Shown one piece after another: positions 1 to 10,692 of a DNA stretch of 64,000 bases (position 1 is its first letter; every line of letters begins with the position of its first letter). The position numbers and the translations under genes were made by a program. The notes under the pieces are model-generated. The model saw only the letters and a list, made by a program, of their open reading frames with translations. It had not been told where the DNA came from and did not search any database. Source of the DNA: Aphrophora alni (taxonomy: Eukaryota; Arthropoda; Insecta; Hemiptera; Aphrophoridae). The DNA lies in NCBI GenBank assembly GCA_963513935.1, contig OY740765.1, positions 70,962,253 through 71,026,252 on the forward strand. The letters are read 5' to 3'.

Positions 1-835
1 CAATGCAGAAGTGTTGTTACACTTAGCGGGTTTTCCAAGTGGTTGAAAGCTTTAAAAGTGTTTCAAAAACACAAAAAGAGGAACTTAAGAGTAGTAACAT
101 GAAATTCAGTTCTTTAAAAGAAGCTGAAAAAAGTGGTACTGTTCTTGAAAAAGTAAATCAAAAGTATGCAGATGACGTAAAAAAAAAAAAAAAAAAAAAA
201 ACAGATTATATTAATTTAGGAACCTTGTGCGAATCTTTGATATTTTGTGGCAAGCAATCTACTGCTGTAAGAGGCCATGACAAATCTGCAGATTTGAAGA
301 ACAGAAGAAACTTTTTGGATCCTATGGAGCTATGTTCTAAACATGGCAATTTATTGAAGACATTCTACATTGAGCATCGAAAAAATTGTCAATACACTTC
401 ACCGACTTTCCAGTAATGAGATACTTTACATTACTGGGGAATAAATCAAGCTGCACATTACCAAAAAAGTTAAAGAGGCAAAAGTTTTTGCCACATTCTA
501 GCTGATGAGACTCAAGACATAGCACAGCAGGAACAAGTAGCTATTGTCTTGAAGTATGTCAATGATAAGTTAGGAGTCCATGAATCATTTGTGGGGTTTT
601 ATCGTGTTAAAAAACTGACGATGAAACACTGTCAAAAGAAAGTTAAGAACAATTTGATTTCACTGGACTTTAACATTAAAAATCTGTGTGCTCAATGCTA
701 TGATGGACCCTCAAACATGAGAGGGTTATATAGAGGAGTGGCAGCTAGAATTGTAAAGCCAATGCCTATGTACTACAATGGAAATATTGTTGTATGGGAA
801 CTGTATTTGACAAATTTTGGCAAAAATTAGAACAC
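1..835 (+). pseudogene. hAT-type transposase fragment (ZMYM1-like, DUF4371 region), broken
   Basis: Remnant of a hAT transposase of the ZMYM1-like type. Reading is split over frames. Around 30-75 there is a GFSKWLKAL-like segment typical of the N-terminal zinc-binding part. At 200-416 a DUF4371-like stretch carries FCGKQSTAVRGHD and ends CQYTSPTFQ. From about 472 another frame reads CHILADETQDIAQQEQ, continuing to CYDGPSNMRGLYRGVAARI near 790. At least two frameshifts and an A-run of about 23 bases near 178-200 break it. It is open at the window start, so the true 5' end is unseen. No terminal repeats were found. It lies beyond the 3' end of the inferred minus-strand host gene. The family call rests on motif order and is fairly firm; activity is excluded. 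Confidence 0.75.
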
Positions 836-2520
836 AGTTTAACATGCAAGGATTTTGTACAGTAGAATCAAGCTTTGCTGTTTTGAATGAGTTTGTGGAA
901 GTGGACTATGATTTCGGTCTGACATCACAATTTGCGAACCCGTTGAATCGGTGAGTTTCTGAGTTAGTCATTTTTAAATAAAAAATCAGTATTTGATGAA
1001 TTTTGAAAATACGAAATAAACGGTTTTAAGAATATGTAATTGTAGTACAAGTTGTACGCAATTCATTTCTAATACTGATATTTCATATTAATTGACGTAA
1101 TTAAAGTAAAACAAAGTAAGAAAGGGAAAACTTTTCAAAATTGGTCAAAATCCAAAAACTTAGATTTTCATAAACTACATGGAAATCTAAGAAAATTTTA
1201 TTCTTGATAAAATTCGGGAACAATGATTAATTAAAAAGTTAGTACGAATGTGCTACTTATAAAAGTAAATAAAAGTAAGGCAAAAGAAAATGTAAATAAA
1301 GTAATTGATACAAACATATTAAGATATACGAAATCAATGATGAATTGAGTAAAAAATAAATTCTACACCAAAATAAAAAATTAATAGTTTTCACACCTTT
1401 TTGGGGAAAATGGAAAGATATAAAGAATAAAAATTTTAGATTGATGAATAATAAGAATTAAAGAAAAAGAAAAAGTAAATTCCAGGTCAACATATTAAAG
1501 GAAATTTAGTAAAATTGCGAGTGCAAAAAAAGTGTGAAAATTGATAGATATGCAAATCGGACAATTTTTTCCTTTCGGCTACGAAAATTATACGCGTAAT
1601 TATACGAAACTACCAAGTTTCAGTGAATTAGGAACAAAGGTGCCAAAAATAGGATTATGAAATTACGCAAAATTAGTATCAACAATATCAGAAGAATGGT
1701 AACACCTAGAATCACAAATCGAGATTGTAAGGAAAGCGACGGTCAAGACCAACAAGATGTAAGAATCAAAAAGTAAAAATTACAGAAAATTAGCAAGTTA
1801 TACAAGTTTAAAATAAACAAAAGGATTTCAGCCCATTGCAAGTTAAATTTTCCAGGACTAGAAAGTGCGGGAAACCATGATGTCATGAGGGGCAGAGCCA
1901 TGAAGCCAACTGACAGCAACAGTTAAAATATAAACTAATTAATGGACAAAGTAATAACGAAAGGTTTAGAAGAGAAAATTAATATGCCAAGATTCAGATT
2001 AAATAGTACAACACGGTGGAAGATAGAAAAAATAAATTAAAGATATTAATAAGGAAGAAAAAACAAATATCGTATCTCGCCAAGAAGGGAAGAAAATTGG
2101 TATGAGAATACGATTGGTTGATCCTCTCGGAGGACTCTCTTGTAATAATTTTTCAAAGGTGAAGATTACCCTACTTCACGACAGTTTGCATCAGATTCTT
2201 GAATTATATTTTTAAAGTGAAGTCAGTATTTAGTCAGTTTTTAGACGGACGTATTTACGTCACATGTAAAGGGATGATAGAACCAGGACTGCCCAATTGG
2301 ACTGGACCCAGCTGTGCCAATAGACTGAAGCTGATAAATAACGCAGATCTACTCCGCACCCAGAAAATTCCAGGAAAGTCAACACGTTGGTCAAGGCTTG
2401 ACATTTTTATAACATTTGATAAAACAGTGAGTTAACTTTAATGTAATAGCAGATATTTCTTGTTGAAATTCCATATTCAATAATAAAATAAAGCAAAAGC
2501 TTAAAGTTTCAAATATTTTA
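836..2520. other. A+T-rich spacer, nothing assigned
   Basis: No convincing coding, RNA or terminal-repeat structure was found. A 78-codon reading frame at 2199-2435 has no recognisable motif and is treated as chance. The stretch may include further decayed hAT sequence next to the fragment on its left. Confidence 0.4.
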
Positions 2521-2677
2521 ATAATATAAATGAGCTACAATTGTTTCGCCTTGCGGCATCATCGGGCAACTGATGATTTACAGGTATAGAAAACTATTTA
2601 AACATAAGTAACAGTAAACTGAAATACAATAGAGAAATCAGGAAAGGTAGGGGGATGACCTAGCAGGTAGATAAAGG

Positions 2678-3028
2678 TTAATGAACTATGTTTAGGATGG
2701 GTTTTAGAAGAGGTGACGAATTTAATACAATTTGGTCATTTAAGTTGAGAATAGGCCTAAGTGAAATAGATCTATTTATTTCTAAACATTCTAAATTATT
2801 TAATCTATTGCTTTTATTTTCTATTAGTAAGAGTTTAACATTCAATTTTGGATCAAAACTATGACCCGAGTCCAAAAGGTGGTTAGCAAAGTTAGAGTTT
2901 CTATAGCCATGTTTCCAGCTATTTACATGTTCTTTAATTCTAACTTTTATAGATCTACCTGATTGACCTATGTACTCAGAGTCACAATCTTGACAAGATA
3001 TTTTATAAACTCCACTATTTTCTAACAT
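2678..3028 (-). pseudogene. GIY-YIG endonuclease domain of the PLE (3' part of broken ORF)
   Basis: About 116 residues including the GIY-YIG core: GVYKI near the start, then SEYIGQSGRS and RIKEHV, with a later ANHLLDSGHSFD segment and a conserved E in NNLECLEIN. In PLEs this domain nicks the target DNA and sits C-terminal to the RT, as here. The first visible Met is only the start of the open frame after the MITE; before insertion the frame joined the RT upstream. It ends with a stop at 2678. Confidence 0.8.
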
Positions 3029-3054
3029 TTATTTTTTATCTTTATTATTGACCA

Positions 3055-3254
3055 CAAGGGCGTACCCAGGATCAAAACTAGGGGGGGGGGCAAGGGGGGC
3101 AAGCCATGGTCATTCAATATACAATTGATTATTAAAATAGTTATTTCAATAATTGTATTAAATTCCAGCAACAAAATGTATAATAAAGATTTATTTTTTT
3201 GCTTCCAGGGGGGGCAGCTGCCCCCCCCCTTGCCCCTCGCTGGGTAGGTGCATG
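3055..3254. mobile_element. Non-autonomous hAT element (MITE) nested in the PLE, 8 bp TSD
   Basis: A 200 bp insert between two perfect copies of ATTGACCA (3047-3054 and 3255-3262). Its ends are imperfect inverted repeats: CAAGGGCGTACCCAGG on the left and, on the opposite strand, CATGCACCTACCCAGC on the right, both starting CA as hAT ends do. The subterminal parts are G-rich on the left and C-rich on the right, so the element can fold. It has no coding capacity. Removing the insert and one TSD copy would bring the RT and GIY-YIG parts of the PLE back together, so it inserted after the PLE. Confidence 0.82.
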
Positions 3255-4059
3255 ATTGACCAACATTTTCCCTATATTTTTTGTACAATAAAAGGCAACT
3301 TTACGATTACATTTAGTTGAAATAAGGTTACTGATTTTATAACTAGTTCTGTTGATATAAGATAATTTACAATATCTAACTATTTCAATGCTCTCGTTGT
3401 GGGAAGAGTAGACTAAATTTTCAGCTCTTCGCTTTAACTTTTTTCTTAAAATATTATCTATTAAACTAACATCATACTTATTATTAACAGCAATTTGTTT
3501 AACGCCATTCAGTTCATCATAAAAGTCATAAGGTGAAAGAGGGATACTAATAAGTCTATGTACCATGCTGTGAAAAGCAGCATGTTTATGGCTGATAGAA
3601 TGGTTAGTATCAGCAGGTATTACTGTATCTGTATAAGTAGGTTTTCTGAAAATTTTAAATTTATGATAACTATCACTGATATTAATGTTAAGATCCAAGA
3701 AATTAATGCTGTTATTTATACCCACTTCCATAGTGAACTGAATGTTGCTATTTACAGAATTTATAGTTTTAAATAGAGAGTTTAACTGTATATTAGTGCC
3801 ACTAAACAAACACAAAACATCGTCAACATAACGGTACCAATAAATTATATTTTTAAATAAAGGATTGTCTTTACCAAATAAATTATTTTCAAAATCAGCC
3901 ATGAAAATTTCTGCTAGAAGAGGTGACAAAGGTGAACCCATTGCCAACCCTTCTATTTGTTGGTAAAATTTATCGTTAAATTTAAAATAATTTTGACTAA
4001 TGCAAATTTCTATGGCTGTTTTTTATCCTTGAATATGGAGTTTCAACAAGAAATATCTG

Positions 4060-4313
4060 CTATTACATTAAAGTTGATTAAAGAGGCTAGTATAGGCCGA
4101 TTAGCAGTTCTTTTTAAAAAATTAAAATTAAAACAAGGTATGACAAACCAACATCTTTGGTTTAATGGTGAATGCTTAAAATATAACCTAACACCGAATT
4201 ATGTAAGTGTTAAAGTGAGAAAATTTAAAAAGCCTATACTTCCAGTAAACCATCTAAATCCACTAAATACTCTCGAAAACAAAGCCTGTAATAAATATTA
4301 CAGGGTTTGAGGT
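4060..4313 (+). pseudogene. PLE N-terminal fragment, opposite orientation to the adjoining RT
   Basis: Plus-strand reading frame ending with a stop near 4310. The part from about 4060 contains LKLIKEASIGRLAVLFKKLK and HLWFNGECLKYNLTPNYV, which resembles the region upstream of the RT in Penelope-like proteins (a H-L-x-F-x-x-C-L..N-x-x-P pattern). The upstream codons of the same frame (3957 to about 4055) are antisense to the neighbouring minus-strand RT and are not coding. The head-to-head join suggests a truncated inverted PLE copy. The assignment is a weak-to-moderate inference from motif spacing. Confidence 0.5.
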
Positions 4314-4384
4314 AAGTGTGTTAAATAAAAAGGGGAACGTGCACAGCCTAGCTCAGTGTACAACAGAATAGCTGAGTTTTTCCG

Positions 4385-4770
4385 TTGTAGTACATACACT
4401 GCAATGCACATATACTTGTGAATTGTAATCTGTTGGACAAGCATGACTTCATTAAGAAACAAGTTCTTTGTATAGGTACTTAGAAATCTTTACAACTGTA
4501 TTAAGAAATCAACTAAACAACGTGCTGTTTTTGAAACACATTAAAAAACTGCAAAAATCTCTAGTGGTGGAACAGTAACATTGAAGTCTTTGAGTGATAC
4601 CGTGTCACAATGCCGTGTCAAAGCATTGTGTTCTTTGTTAAACAATTTTGAAACTACTCTGAGGACTCTACAAGAGATTGCACAAACAGACCCTGAAAGT
4701 GGTTGAAAACAAACCAGGAACATGATCAGCCAGGAGAGATTGTCCTCGTTACCTCTTTTGTCTATCAAAA
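4385..4770 (+). pseudogene. Second hAT (ZMYM1-like) transposase fragment
   Basis: Broken hAT coding sequence. Near 4400 the frame reads HCNAHILVNCNLLDKHD, matching the Y-x-H-C-x-A-H-x-L-N segment of ZMYM1-like transposases. From about 4578 it reads TLKSLSDTVSQCRVKALCSL followed by LRTLQEIAQTDPESG, the usual L-x-x-L-S-x-T-R-W block that follows; here RW is replaced by VS. Stops and frameshifts separate the pieces. Bases 4395-4440 are also alignable with 770-825 of the first hAT fragment, so this is a second related copy rather than the continuation of the first. Confidence 0.65.
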
Positions 4771-6180
4771 AGGAGTGTTGATGTTAAGATTTCCAAAGTA
4801 ATTGATGACTTTAATTCAAGGCAAAAGCAAAGAGTTCACTTTGTATAAAATAACATATGATAAAATTGAGTAAAAGTTAAGTAAAGCTTTGTTTTTTGTA
4901 CGATGTTTGCTTAATTTGTACTTTTATGGAAAAAAACAGGGTCAGCATCCAATTAATTAAATATAGACCTAATATTGATTTGTGTATGAACAATATATAC
5001 TTTAGAAGTGGTTCGGTTATTAATTCAAGTAATTAATAATGAATTTTTTAGGTTATATATAAAATATATAATGTTAGCATTATTTAGTGGTAATTATTTG
5101 TTGGTAAAAGGCTTTGAAAACTATCATTTTAAAACTCTCCCTTTTCTACAACCCCTAGACCTCCTGGTAGACCTTGCCAAGCTGAAATTAGGCCCATGGT
5201 GTTAGATTTCAAAATATAAATATATTTGAAGATTTGGTCTGTCTTTAAGGCCAATATGTCTATAGGCATTCATAGTGCCAGTGCCAAATAATTCCAATAT
5301 ACCCCCCCCCCACCCCATTTTTAAAAGGTAATACTGTTTTCTGTGATCTGTGACAAAACAATTCTTAAAAAAATGATACTTTTTTAGTTAGTGATATGTA
5401 AAATAACATTATATTAATAAATTTACATAAAAAAAGAAAAGAGATTCTAAATATTCTGAACAATGACTCGATTTAGTAATTTATATTTAACTAATTTTCT
5501 CATGATATCTGTTACAAACACCTTTCTTGAGATGATCAGATACATCTCAAAATAAATTTTACTAATAAACAATAGCTCTGATAGCATTTTAATTATTCAT
5601 ATTGTTTTTTCATAAATTTGCCATCATTTGTGGACAAAGAATTACTTTTTTATTGTATTGTTATTTTATACACAAATGATAGGAAATGTTGAAATAAAGA
5701 ATATTAATAATTAGATTCATCCATCATTACTTAAAAACTTGAAAAGTAGGGTAGTATGCTCATGCATACAAATTTTGTACAATCATTTTAGATATTTACA
5801 TATATAAAACCACTCATTAAAACATTCTTCCAATGAATAACATATTATGTAGTACAACAGCCATGTGTTAAAATTTTTGTTTTAATGTATTAAAATGTTT
5901 TATAGATTTCAGAAATTGATAATCTATTTTAAACTTGAACTTTATGAAACATATATCTTTGCAATAAATCATAAATAAATAAGTCATTAACTATTGATTA
6001 CTCTATGTTATATTTTACAATATAATATACCTCTTCTATTAATAAACCACGATTGACCTAGCAAGCCTCAATCTGTTCAAACTGAGCATAATTTAAAAAA
6101 ATTGTTTTTACTCTAGAAATAGAGCTATTGGGACTAATATCTAAACTCTTGGTCAGTTATTAAACAAATAAAACTCTGTA
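4771..6180. other. A+T-rich spacer with a C-run
   Basis: No gene or terminal repeat recognised. There is a pyrimidine run (C tract broken by one A) at about 5301-5316. A 65-codon frame at 5008-5205 has no motif and is considered chance. Confidence 0.4.
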
Positions 6181-6184
6181 AATA

Positions 6185-7025
6185 CTTTCAAAATATTTCC
6201 ACAACTTGTTTAATTTTTTTAAATAGTTTGAATCTGTGTCAGAAACTAATATAAAAATTGTAAATAATTAAACCTGTAACAGAAACTACTTTAAAAATTG
6301 TAAACATTTCGAAGCATTACCACAACCTATTAAAAATTGTTTAAAACATTATAAGAACTTATTTCAAAACTCATAAATATTTTGAGCCTTTATCAGAACT
6401 TACTTTAGAAGTTTTAAATAGTTTAAACTTTACCAGAACCTATTTCAAACATTGTAAATATTTTGACACATTACCAGAACCTATTAAATATTAAGAATAT
6501 GTAGTTTGAAACATTATCAAGACTTATTTATAAAACTTGTCAGTAATTTGAACCTATATCAGAATTAATTTCATAAATTTTAAACTTTAGCATAACCTAT
6601 TTAAATATTGTATATAGTTTGAAACTCTACCAGTATTTATTTACAAAACTAGTTTGAACATTAAAAGTATATATTTCAAAAATATATATATATAACTTAT
6701 AGTCTTAAACTTTACCAGAACTTTATTAGAATTTACCAGAACCTATTAAATATTAAGAATATGTAGTTTGAAACATTATCAAGACTTATTTATAAAACTT
6801 GTAAGTAATTTGAACCTATATCAGAATTAATTTCATAAATTTTAAACTTTAGCCTAACCTATTTAAATATTGTATATAGTTTGAAACTCTACCAGTATTT
6901 ATTTACAAAACTAGTTTGAACATTAAAAGTATATATTTCAAAAATATATATAGCCTAACTTATAGTCTTAAACTTTACCAGAACTTTATTAGAATTTATT
7001 AAAAAAAATTGTATATAGTTTCAAT
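6185..7025. repeat. Degenerate 50-60 bp tandem repeat with a 262 bp higher-order duplication
   Basis: The block repeats a theme of roughly AAATATTGTAAATAGTTTGA then ACCTTTACCAGAACCTATTT at intervals of about 50-60 bp with much divergence. Within it, about 6474-6735 is duplicated in tandem at about 6736-6998, offset 262 bp (for example CCTATTAAATATTAAG at 6480 and 6742). The two long copies differ by only a few small changes, so that duplication is much younger than the basic array. Confidence 0.8.
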
Positions 7026-7134
7026 AAATAAGTGTAAATACTATTTACAGAATATATATTGATTTGACTGAAAAATGTTTTTTCAATCATAAATATTTCA
7101 GACAGACACAGACAGTTAATTCTTGTTATATAAT

Positions 7135-7140
7135 TTTATT
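7135..7140 (-). promoter_or_regulatory. Polyadenylation signal AATAAA of the inferred host gene
   Basis: AATAAA on the minus strand, about 42 bp beyond the stop codon at 7182-7184 of the terminal host exon. The position suits a short 3' UTR, but such A+T-rich DNA produces AATAAA by chance, so support comes only from the context. Confidence 0.4.
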
Positions 7141-7181
7141 TTAGTCACCATATAATTATGTTATAAACTTTAACTATGTTT

Positions 7182-7361
7182 TTAAGATAAAATAAATAAG
7201 TTAAGGTTCAGAATGGTTTCTTCTGTTACTAACCCTTTTGAGTTGTTATGAAGGTGTCCCATTGTGTTATGACGTGCAGAATGATTTGTGTTGCTGTTCC
7301 TATCCAAAAATGATTGGTTTGGGCCAGGGTGTATTTCCACAGCTACTTCACATTCCAATGT
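7182..7361 (-). CDS. Inferred host gene, terminal coding exon (59 codons plus stop)
   Basis: Last exon of the inferred minus-strand host gene. The acceptor reads TATGTGTGTATACAG directly before ACA TTG GAA. The open frame runs from TLECEVAVEIHPGP through GHLHNNSKGLVTEETILN to a TAA at 7182. It starts in phase 0, matching the phase 0 end of the previous exon at 16315. The sequence is more G+C rich than its flanks and has no repeats. The EIHPGP stretch superficially resembles a 2A-like or LINE NPGP motif, but the splice context argues for a host exon. Product unknown: no domain recognised. The exon would be refuted if transcripts do not use this acceptor. Confidence 0.6.
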   Translation of the reverse strand, partial: TLECEVAVEIHPGPNQSFLDRNSNTNHSARHNTMGHLHNNSKGLVTEETILNLNLFILS

Positions 7362-7904
7362 CTGTATACACACATATGAAAAAAATATTGTAATTACAGT
7401 AAGTGTTATAATCTCATAACTAACACACTTAGGGTTATTTCAGATTAGTGAGTAATCTCATAATACATGCTTTGACACGTAAGCAGATTTGTTTTAATGT
7501 GTATGTGATTCCTAAACCTTGATAGATAGATAAATTTAATTTAGAATAAGAAACAATGGAAATTTTTTGAGCTTCTATTTATTATATTTTTTTCAAAAAC
7601 AGACACATATTAATAGTTATGTTATAACAATTTATTCACACAAACCAATAAGATTCTTTTAAAATTATTAGTAAGACCAAATAGTGGACTATATTACACC
7701 AAACCAACAGTTGACATGCTATAAACCAAACATATAGAAGCGGCACACAACATAACTCAATTTTTCCACTTATAAAATTCGAACTATGCGACAAAAAGTT
7801 ATACCTTAAGAAAATTAGCAATGCAACATATATTTGAGGTACTATATTTGAGATATATATAAATTGAACCTGTATATAGGGCCATATTTACATATATACA
7901 GGGC
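7362..7904. other. Start of intron, A+T-rich, nothing assigned
   Basis: Intronic with respect to the inferred minus-strand gene. A 61-codon frame at 7636-7821 on the minus strand has no recognisable features. No repeat boundary was seen before the hAT end at 7905. Confidence 0.4.
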
Positions 7905-8532
7905 CAGGGCTGTATTTGTGTCGGTACATACCATTATCTCTGAGAGAGAAAAATCAGAAGCGGCCGGAACACAATTTTTAGAAACTAGAAATGTGGTGTG
8001 ATAACGATACAGTCGAAGCATTGTGTACCTAGTTGGTGTGAGATTAGACTGTATTTTATCTAATTACGCAGTGACAAGTGGCGACCAACTGACTCCTTTT
8101 CGTCTCCCCACCATGCCACATCCACTGCTCCGCACCCGCCAATGCCAATATTCAACTCGGCTTGGTGTGTCAGTTGCCCGCTCAACTTGTCACCCTGTTC
8201 TGTTGTGTTTGATCAGTTTTCTCGAGTAGTGTTGTGTTTGTTGTCTAATTAAAGTGCGTAAAGTTCACTCACCATGTTACGAAAACATAATGCAGAAAAT
8301 AAAAAATTTTTTTCGTAAACCAAAAGAATACAAACTTGACCCATCATGGTGAAAAAACTCTGTCAAACCGCTTAGAGTCGCTTTTAGTTTTGCCGTCAAC
8401 GTCACGGGGAAAAACATTTCATTCTCAAAACAGTTCCCAGCTGAAAAATGCCCTACACCGCCATCGCCAATGGAATCAGATCAAACTTCTTTTATTGATG
8501 AAGTCAATAGTGCCCAGACTGTTGGACTCTTA

Positions 8533-8673
8533 AAAAAAATAGTGATTTTTGTAAAAAATAGTGATTTTTGTAAAAAATAGTGATTTTTGTAAAAAATAGT
8601 GATTTTTGTAAAAAATAGTGATTTTTGTAAAAAATAGTGATTTTTGTAAAAAATAGTGATTTTGTAAAAAATA
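8533..8673. repeat. 19 bp minisatellite, about 7 copies, inside hAT coding remnant
   Basis: Unit AAAAAATAGTGATTTTTGT repeated about seven times with nearly perfect identity; the last copy lacks one T. It sits within the N-terminal part of the hAT reading frame. Since 19 is not a multiple of 3, each unit shifts the frame, so it arose after the gene was dead or helped kill it. Its near identity shows recent expansion. Confidence 0.93.
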
Positions 8674-9242
8674 CGGTTAGCTTATTGTTCACAACAAGAA
8701 ATGGGTTGTAAGGTTTGCCGAGAAGTTGGATCTCTAGGCATGGAAAATAATAAGTGGCATGAAAATGTCTAAACAATGGACTGGATCTATGTGATATAAC
8801 TAGTTTTGGGTAAAATCGAGCTCAGCAACAAACAGAGTTGAGAAAAAAGATATTTGATCACAAAGACAGTGCTTTAAAATTTTTAGAGGAGTCACAAAAA
8901 AGCACTGAAAAACATTAGTTTAAAACCAATATCAAAAGAGAAAGAAAGTAAAACTAGAATTTTTCGCACTGCCTATAAAGTTGCAAAACAAAATCAATCT
9001 GTCAAAAACTTTGAGTCAGAAATCGATGTTTAAGAGCTGAATGTATTAAATATAGGCCAAATAATGCATTAAAAAAAACACCTGTGTGAATTTTATTAAC
9101 CATATCAGTGCAGAAAAGAAAAAAAAATTCTACAGCAAATAATAACAGGGGTCGATAAGTTTTGAATCATCATCGATAAATCAACTACTTTAAGCAAAAA
9201 ATCAACTCCAATTTTGTACATTAAAGTTTGCCTAAGGAAAAT

Positions 9243-10677
9243 TGTAATAGTGTACATTTTTAGTTCTATGACTATGACCTTAAAGAGAATGGGATATATA
9301 CCTTGATCTTAGATAGAATGGGGTGTACGCCTAGACTTGATGATTCAAGCAGGAAACATATTTTGTTTTTTCGAATAAATTTAATAAAGTTTAAATAAAT
9401 AAATGAAATAAATAATGGTAAATGATCAGAGAAATTTTGTCTATGCATTATAATAATTAATTAGAATGATTATAAGTTTTATAATTAAAAAATTGCAATG
9501 CACACATTTTGAATACAAAGACGAAAGACTTGGTAATAACCTCTAACTGATATATAGTTTAGTCTGGGTAGAACTTCCAAGGCGAGAGCACTTCCCTTGG
9601 ACATTCGTGTCCAGTTTGGACAAAGTATTAATAGAGAGTGTTTTCTTTAACAAAAAATGAACTGTTTTAACATATAATGTTATTTGTTGTTATGATTGAG
9701 TCATGTTTGAATAAAAAAACGAACGTTTTGAAGTAAAAAGTTTTCAATCTAATAATTTTATATAATCAGCAAAGGTATGACATACTAACCCGGAAAGTAC
9801 AAACGCAAAGACTAAGTTTTTTGGTGTTTTATGTAAACTAAAACAATTTGAACATTTAATTTATACCTTTTATTACGTGAATAATTGATGTGTTTTCACC
9901 AGAGAAAAACGTGAACTTATAAAATTAACTTTGAATAACGATTGGAGTGATTGTAATGAAACGACGCCATGCAGTTGCAACGAGGAAGAGAAGTGATTTT
10001 AAATAAAAAGTGTGTTTCAAACTAATACACGTGTTTGGTAAAGCATGTATAAACTGATATTTACATAAAATAAAATATGGATTTTTAATGACTTACAAAT
10101 TTTTTTAATATTTTAATCTTGTACTTGTCATTTTGTTTGATGTCTTATTATACAAGGCATAATATGTTGTTTTTTTAAAGTAATGTTAAGATTTTAAATC
10201 ATATACGAGATTAATCATTACAAATTTTTTTATTAAATATTCTTTCATATTAATTCAAGAATAAAGTACATTAATTTTTATAAAAAAAAAATAAAATTAA
10301 AATAATAAAAAAAAAAATATTAAAATAAAAAAATGATTATAATAAATTTAGATAATCAGGCTGCAACCAAAATTTAAATTCAACAAATTTAATAAAATAA
10401 AATTTTCTTTTAGATGATTTTTAAATATAATAAATATATAGGATGTATTAATATATTATAATAAATGTTTACAGGAATTTGGTTTTATATGTGTGTACAT
10501 GTTCTAATAATTTGTCTTAATAAAATTAGGCTATGTGCATTTCAGAATAAAAAAGACTTCTATATTTTTATCCAATATTTTGTTCAGTACACTTGTTTTA
10601 AAAGAATTCATGACCCAAGAAATAGTAATATTCACTAGTAGAATTTTTAATTTATTTTTTGTAATTAATACATTACA
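9243..10677 (+). mobile_element. LTR of a retroelement, inserted in the hAT element (copy A)
   Basis: A 1435 bp stretch that starts TGTAAT and ends ATTACA, the short inverted TG..CA form of LTRs, followed after AAA by TGGCGCCCAACT. Its start and end resemble those of a second stretch at 42719-44079. It interrupts the transposase between the IIIDKSTTL block and the VTSLGIFNAV block, so it inserted into the hAT. Only about 150 bp of possible internal sequence follows; no gag, pol or second LTR is present. It is a truncated LTR-retrotransposon remnant. Confidence 0.6.
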
Positions 10678-10680
10678 AAA

Positions 10681-10692
10681 TGGCGCCCAACT
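10681..10692 (+). promoter_or_regulatory. Primer binding site, tRNA-Lys type, next to LTR copy A
   Basis: TGGCGCCCAACT three bases after the LTR end. The first 11 bases match the complement of the 3' end of a tRNA-Lys as used by many gypsy-type and retroviral elements. It marks the LTR as a 5' LTR and gives the element a plus-strand direction. Confidence 0.6.

Larger units (their letters stand above)
2521..4095 (-). mobile_element. Penelope-like retroelement (RT plus GIY-YIG), 5'-truncated and interrupted
   Basis: A minus-strand PLE. The reverse transcriptase part (about 4095 down to 3255) contains NYFKFNDKFYQQIEGLAMG, then SPLSPLLAEIF, and the catalytic YRYVDDVL block, typical of PLE RTs. 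A frameshift lies near 4035. The frame is broken by a 200 bp hAT MITE at 3055-3254. Beyond the MITE the C-terminal GIY-YIG endonuclease resumes (3028 to 2678): GVYKISCQDCDSEYIGQSGR is the GIY..YIG core, followed by the conserved R and H positions. The noncoding 3' tail down to about 2521 carries a GATGATGCC...GGCGAAAC motif seen at PLE ends. At about 4060-4095 it abuts a plus-strand PLE segment head to head. Family assignment is firm; the outer boundaries are approximate. Confidence 0.85.

Noticed and set aside
2199..2435. 78-codon plus-strand frame
   Set aside because: No motif, no repeat context, typical chance length for this composition.
7182..7373. EIHPGP in the minus-strand frame as a 2A-like or LINE ORF start motif
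   Set aside because: A clean acceptor directly in front, phase agreement with the exon at 16315 and absence of any following LINE motif favour a host terminal exon. The HPGP variant also lacks the Asn required for 2A activity.
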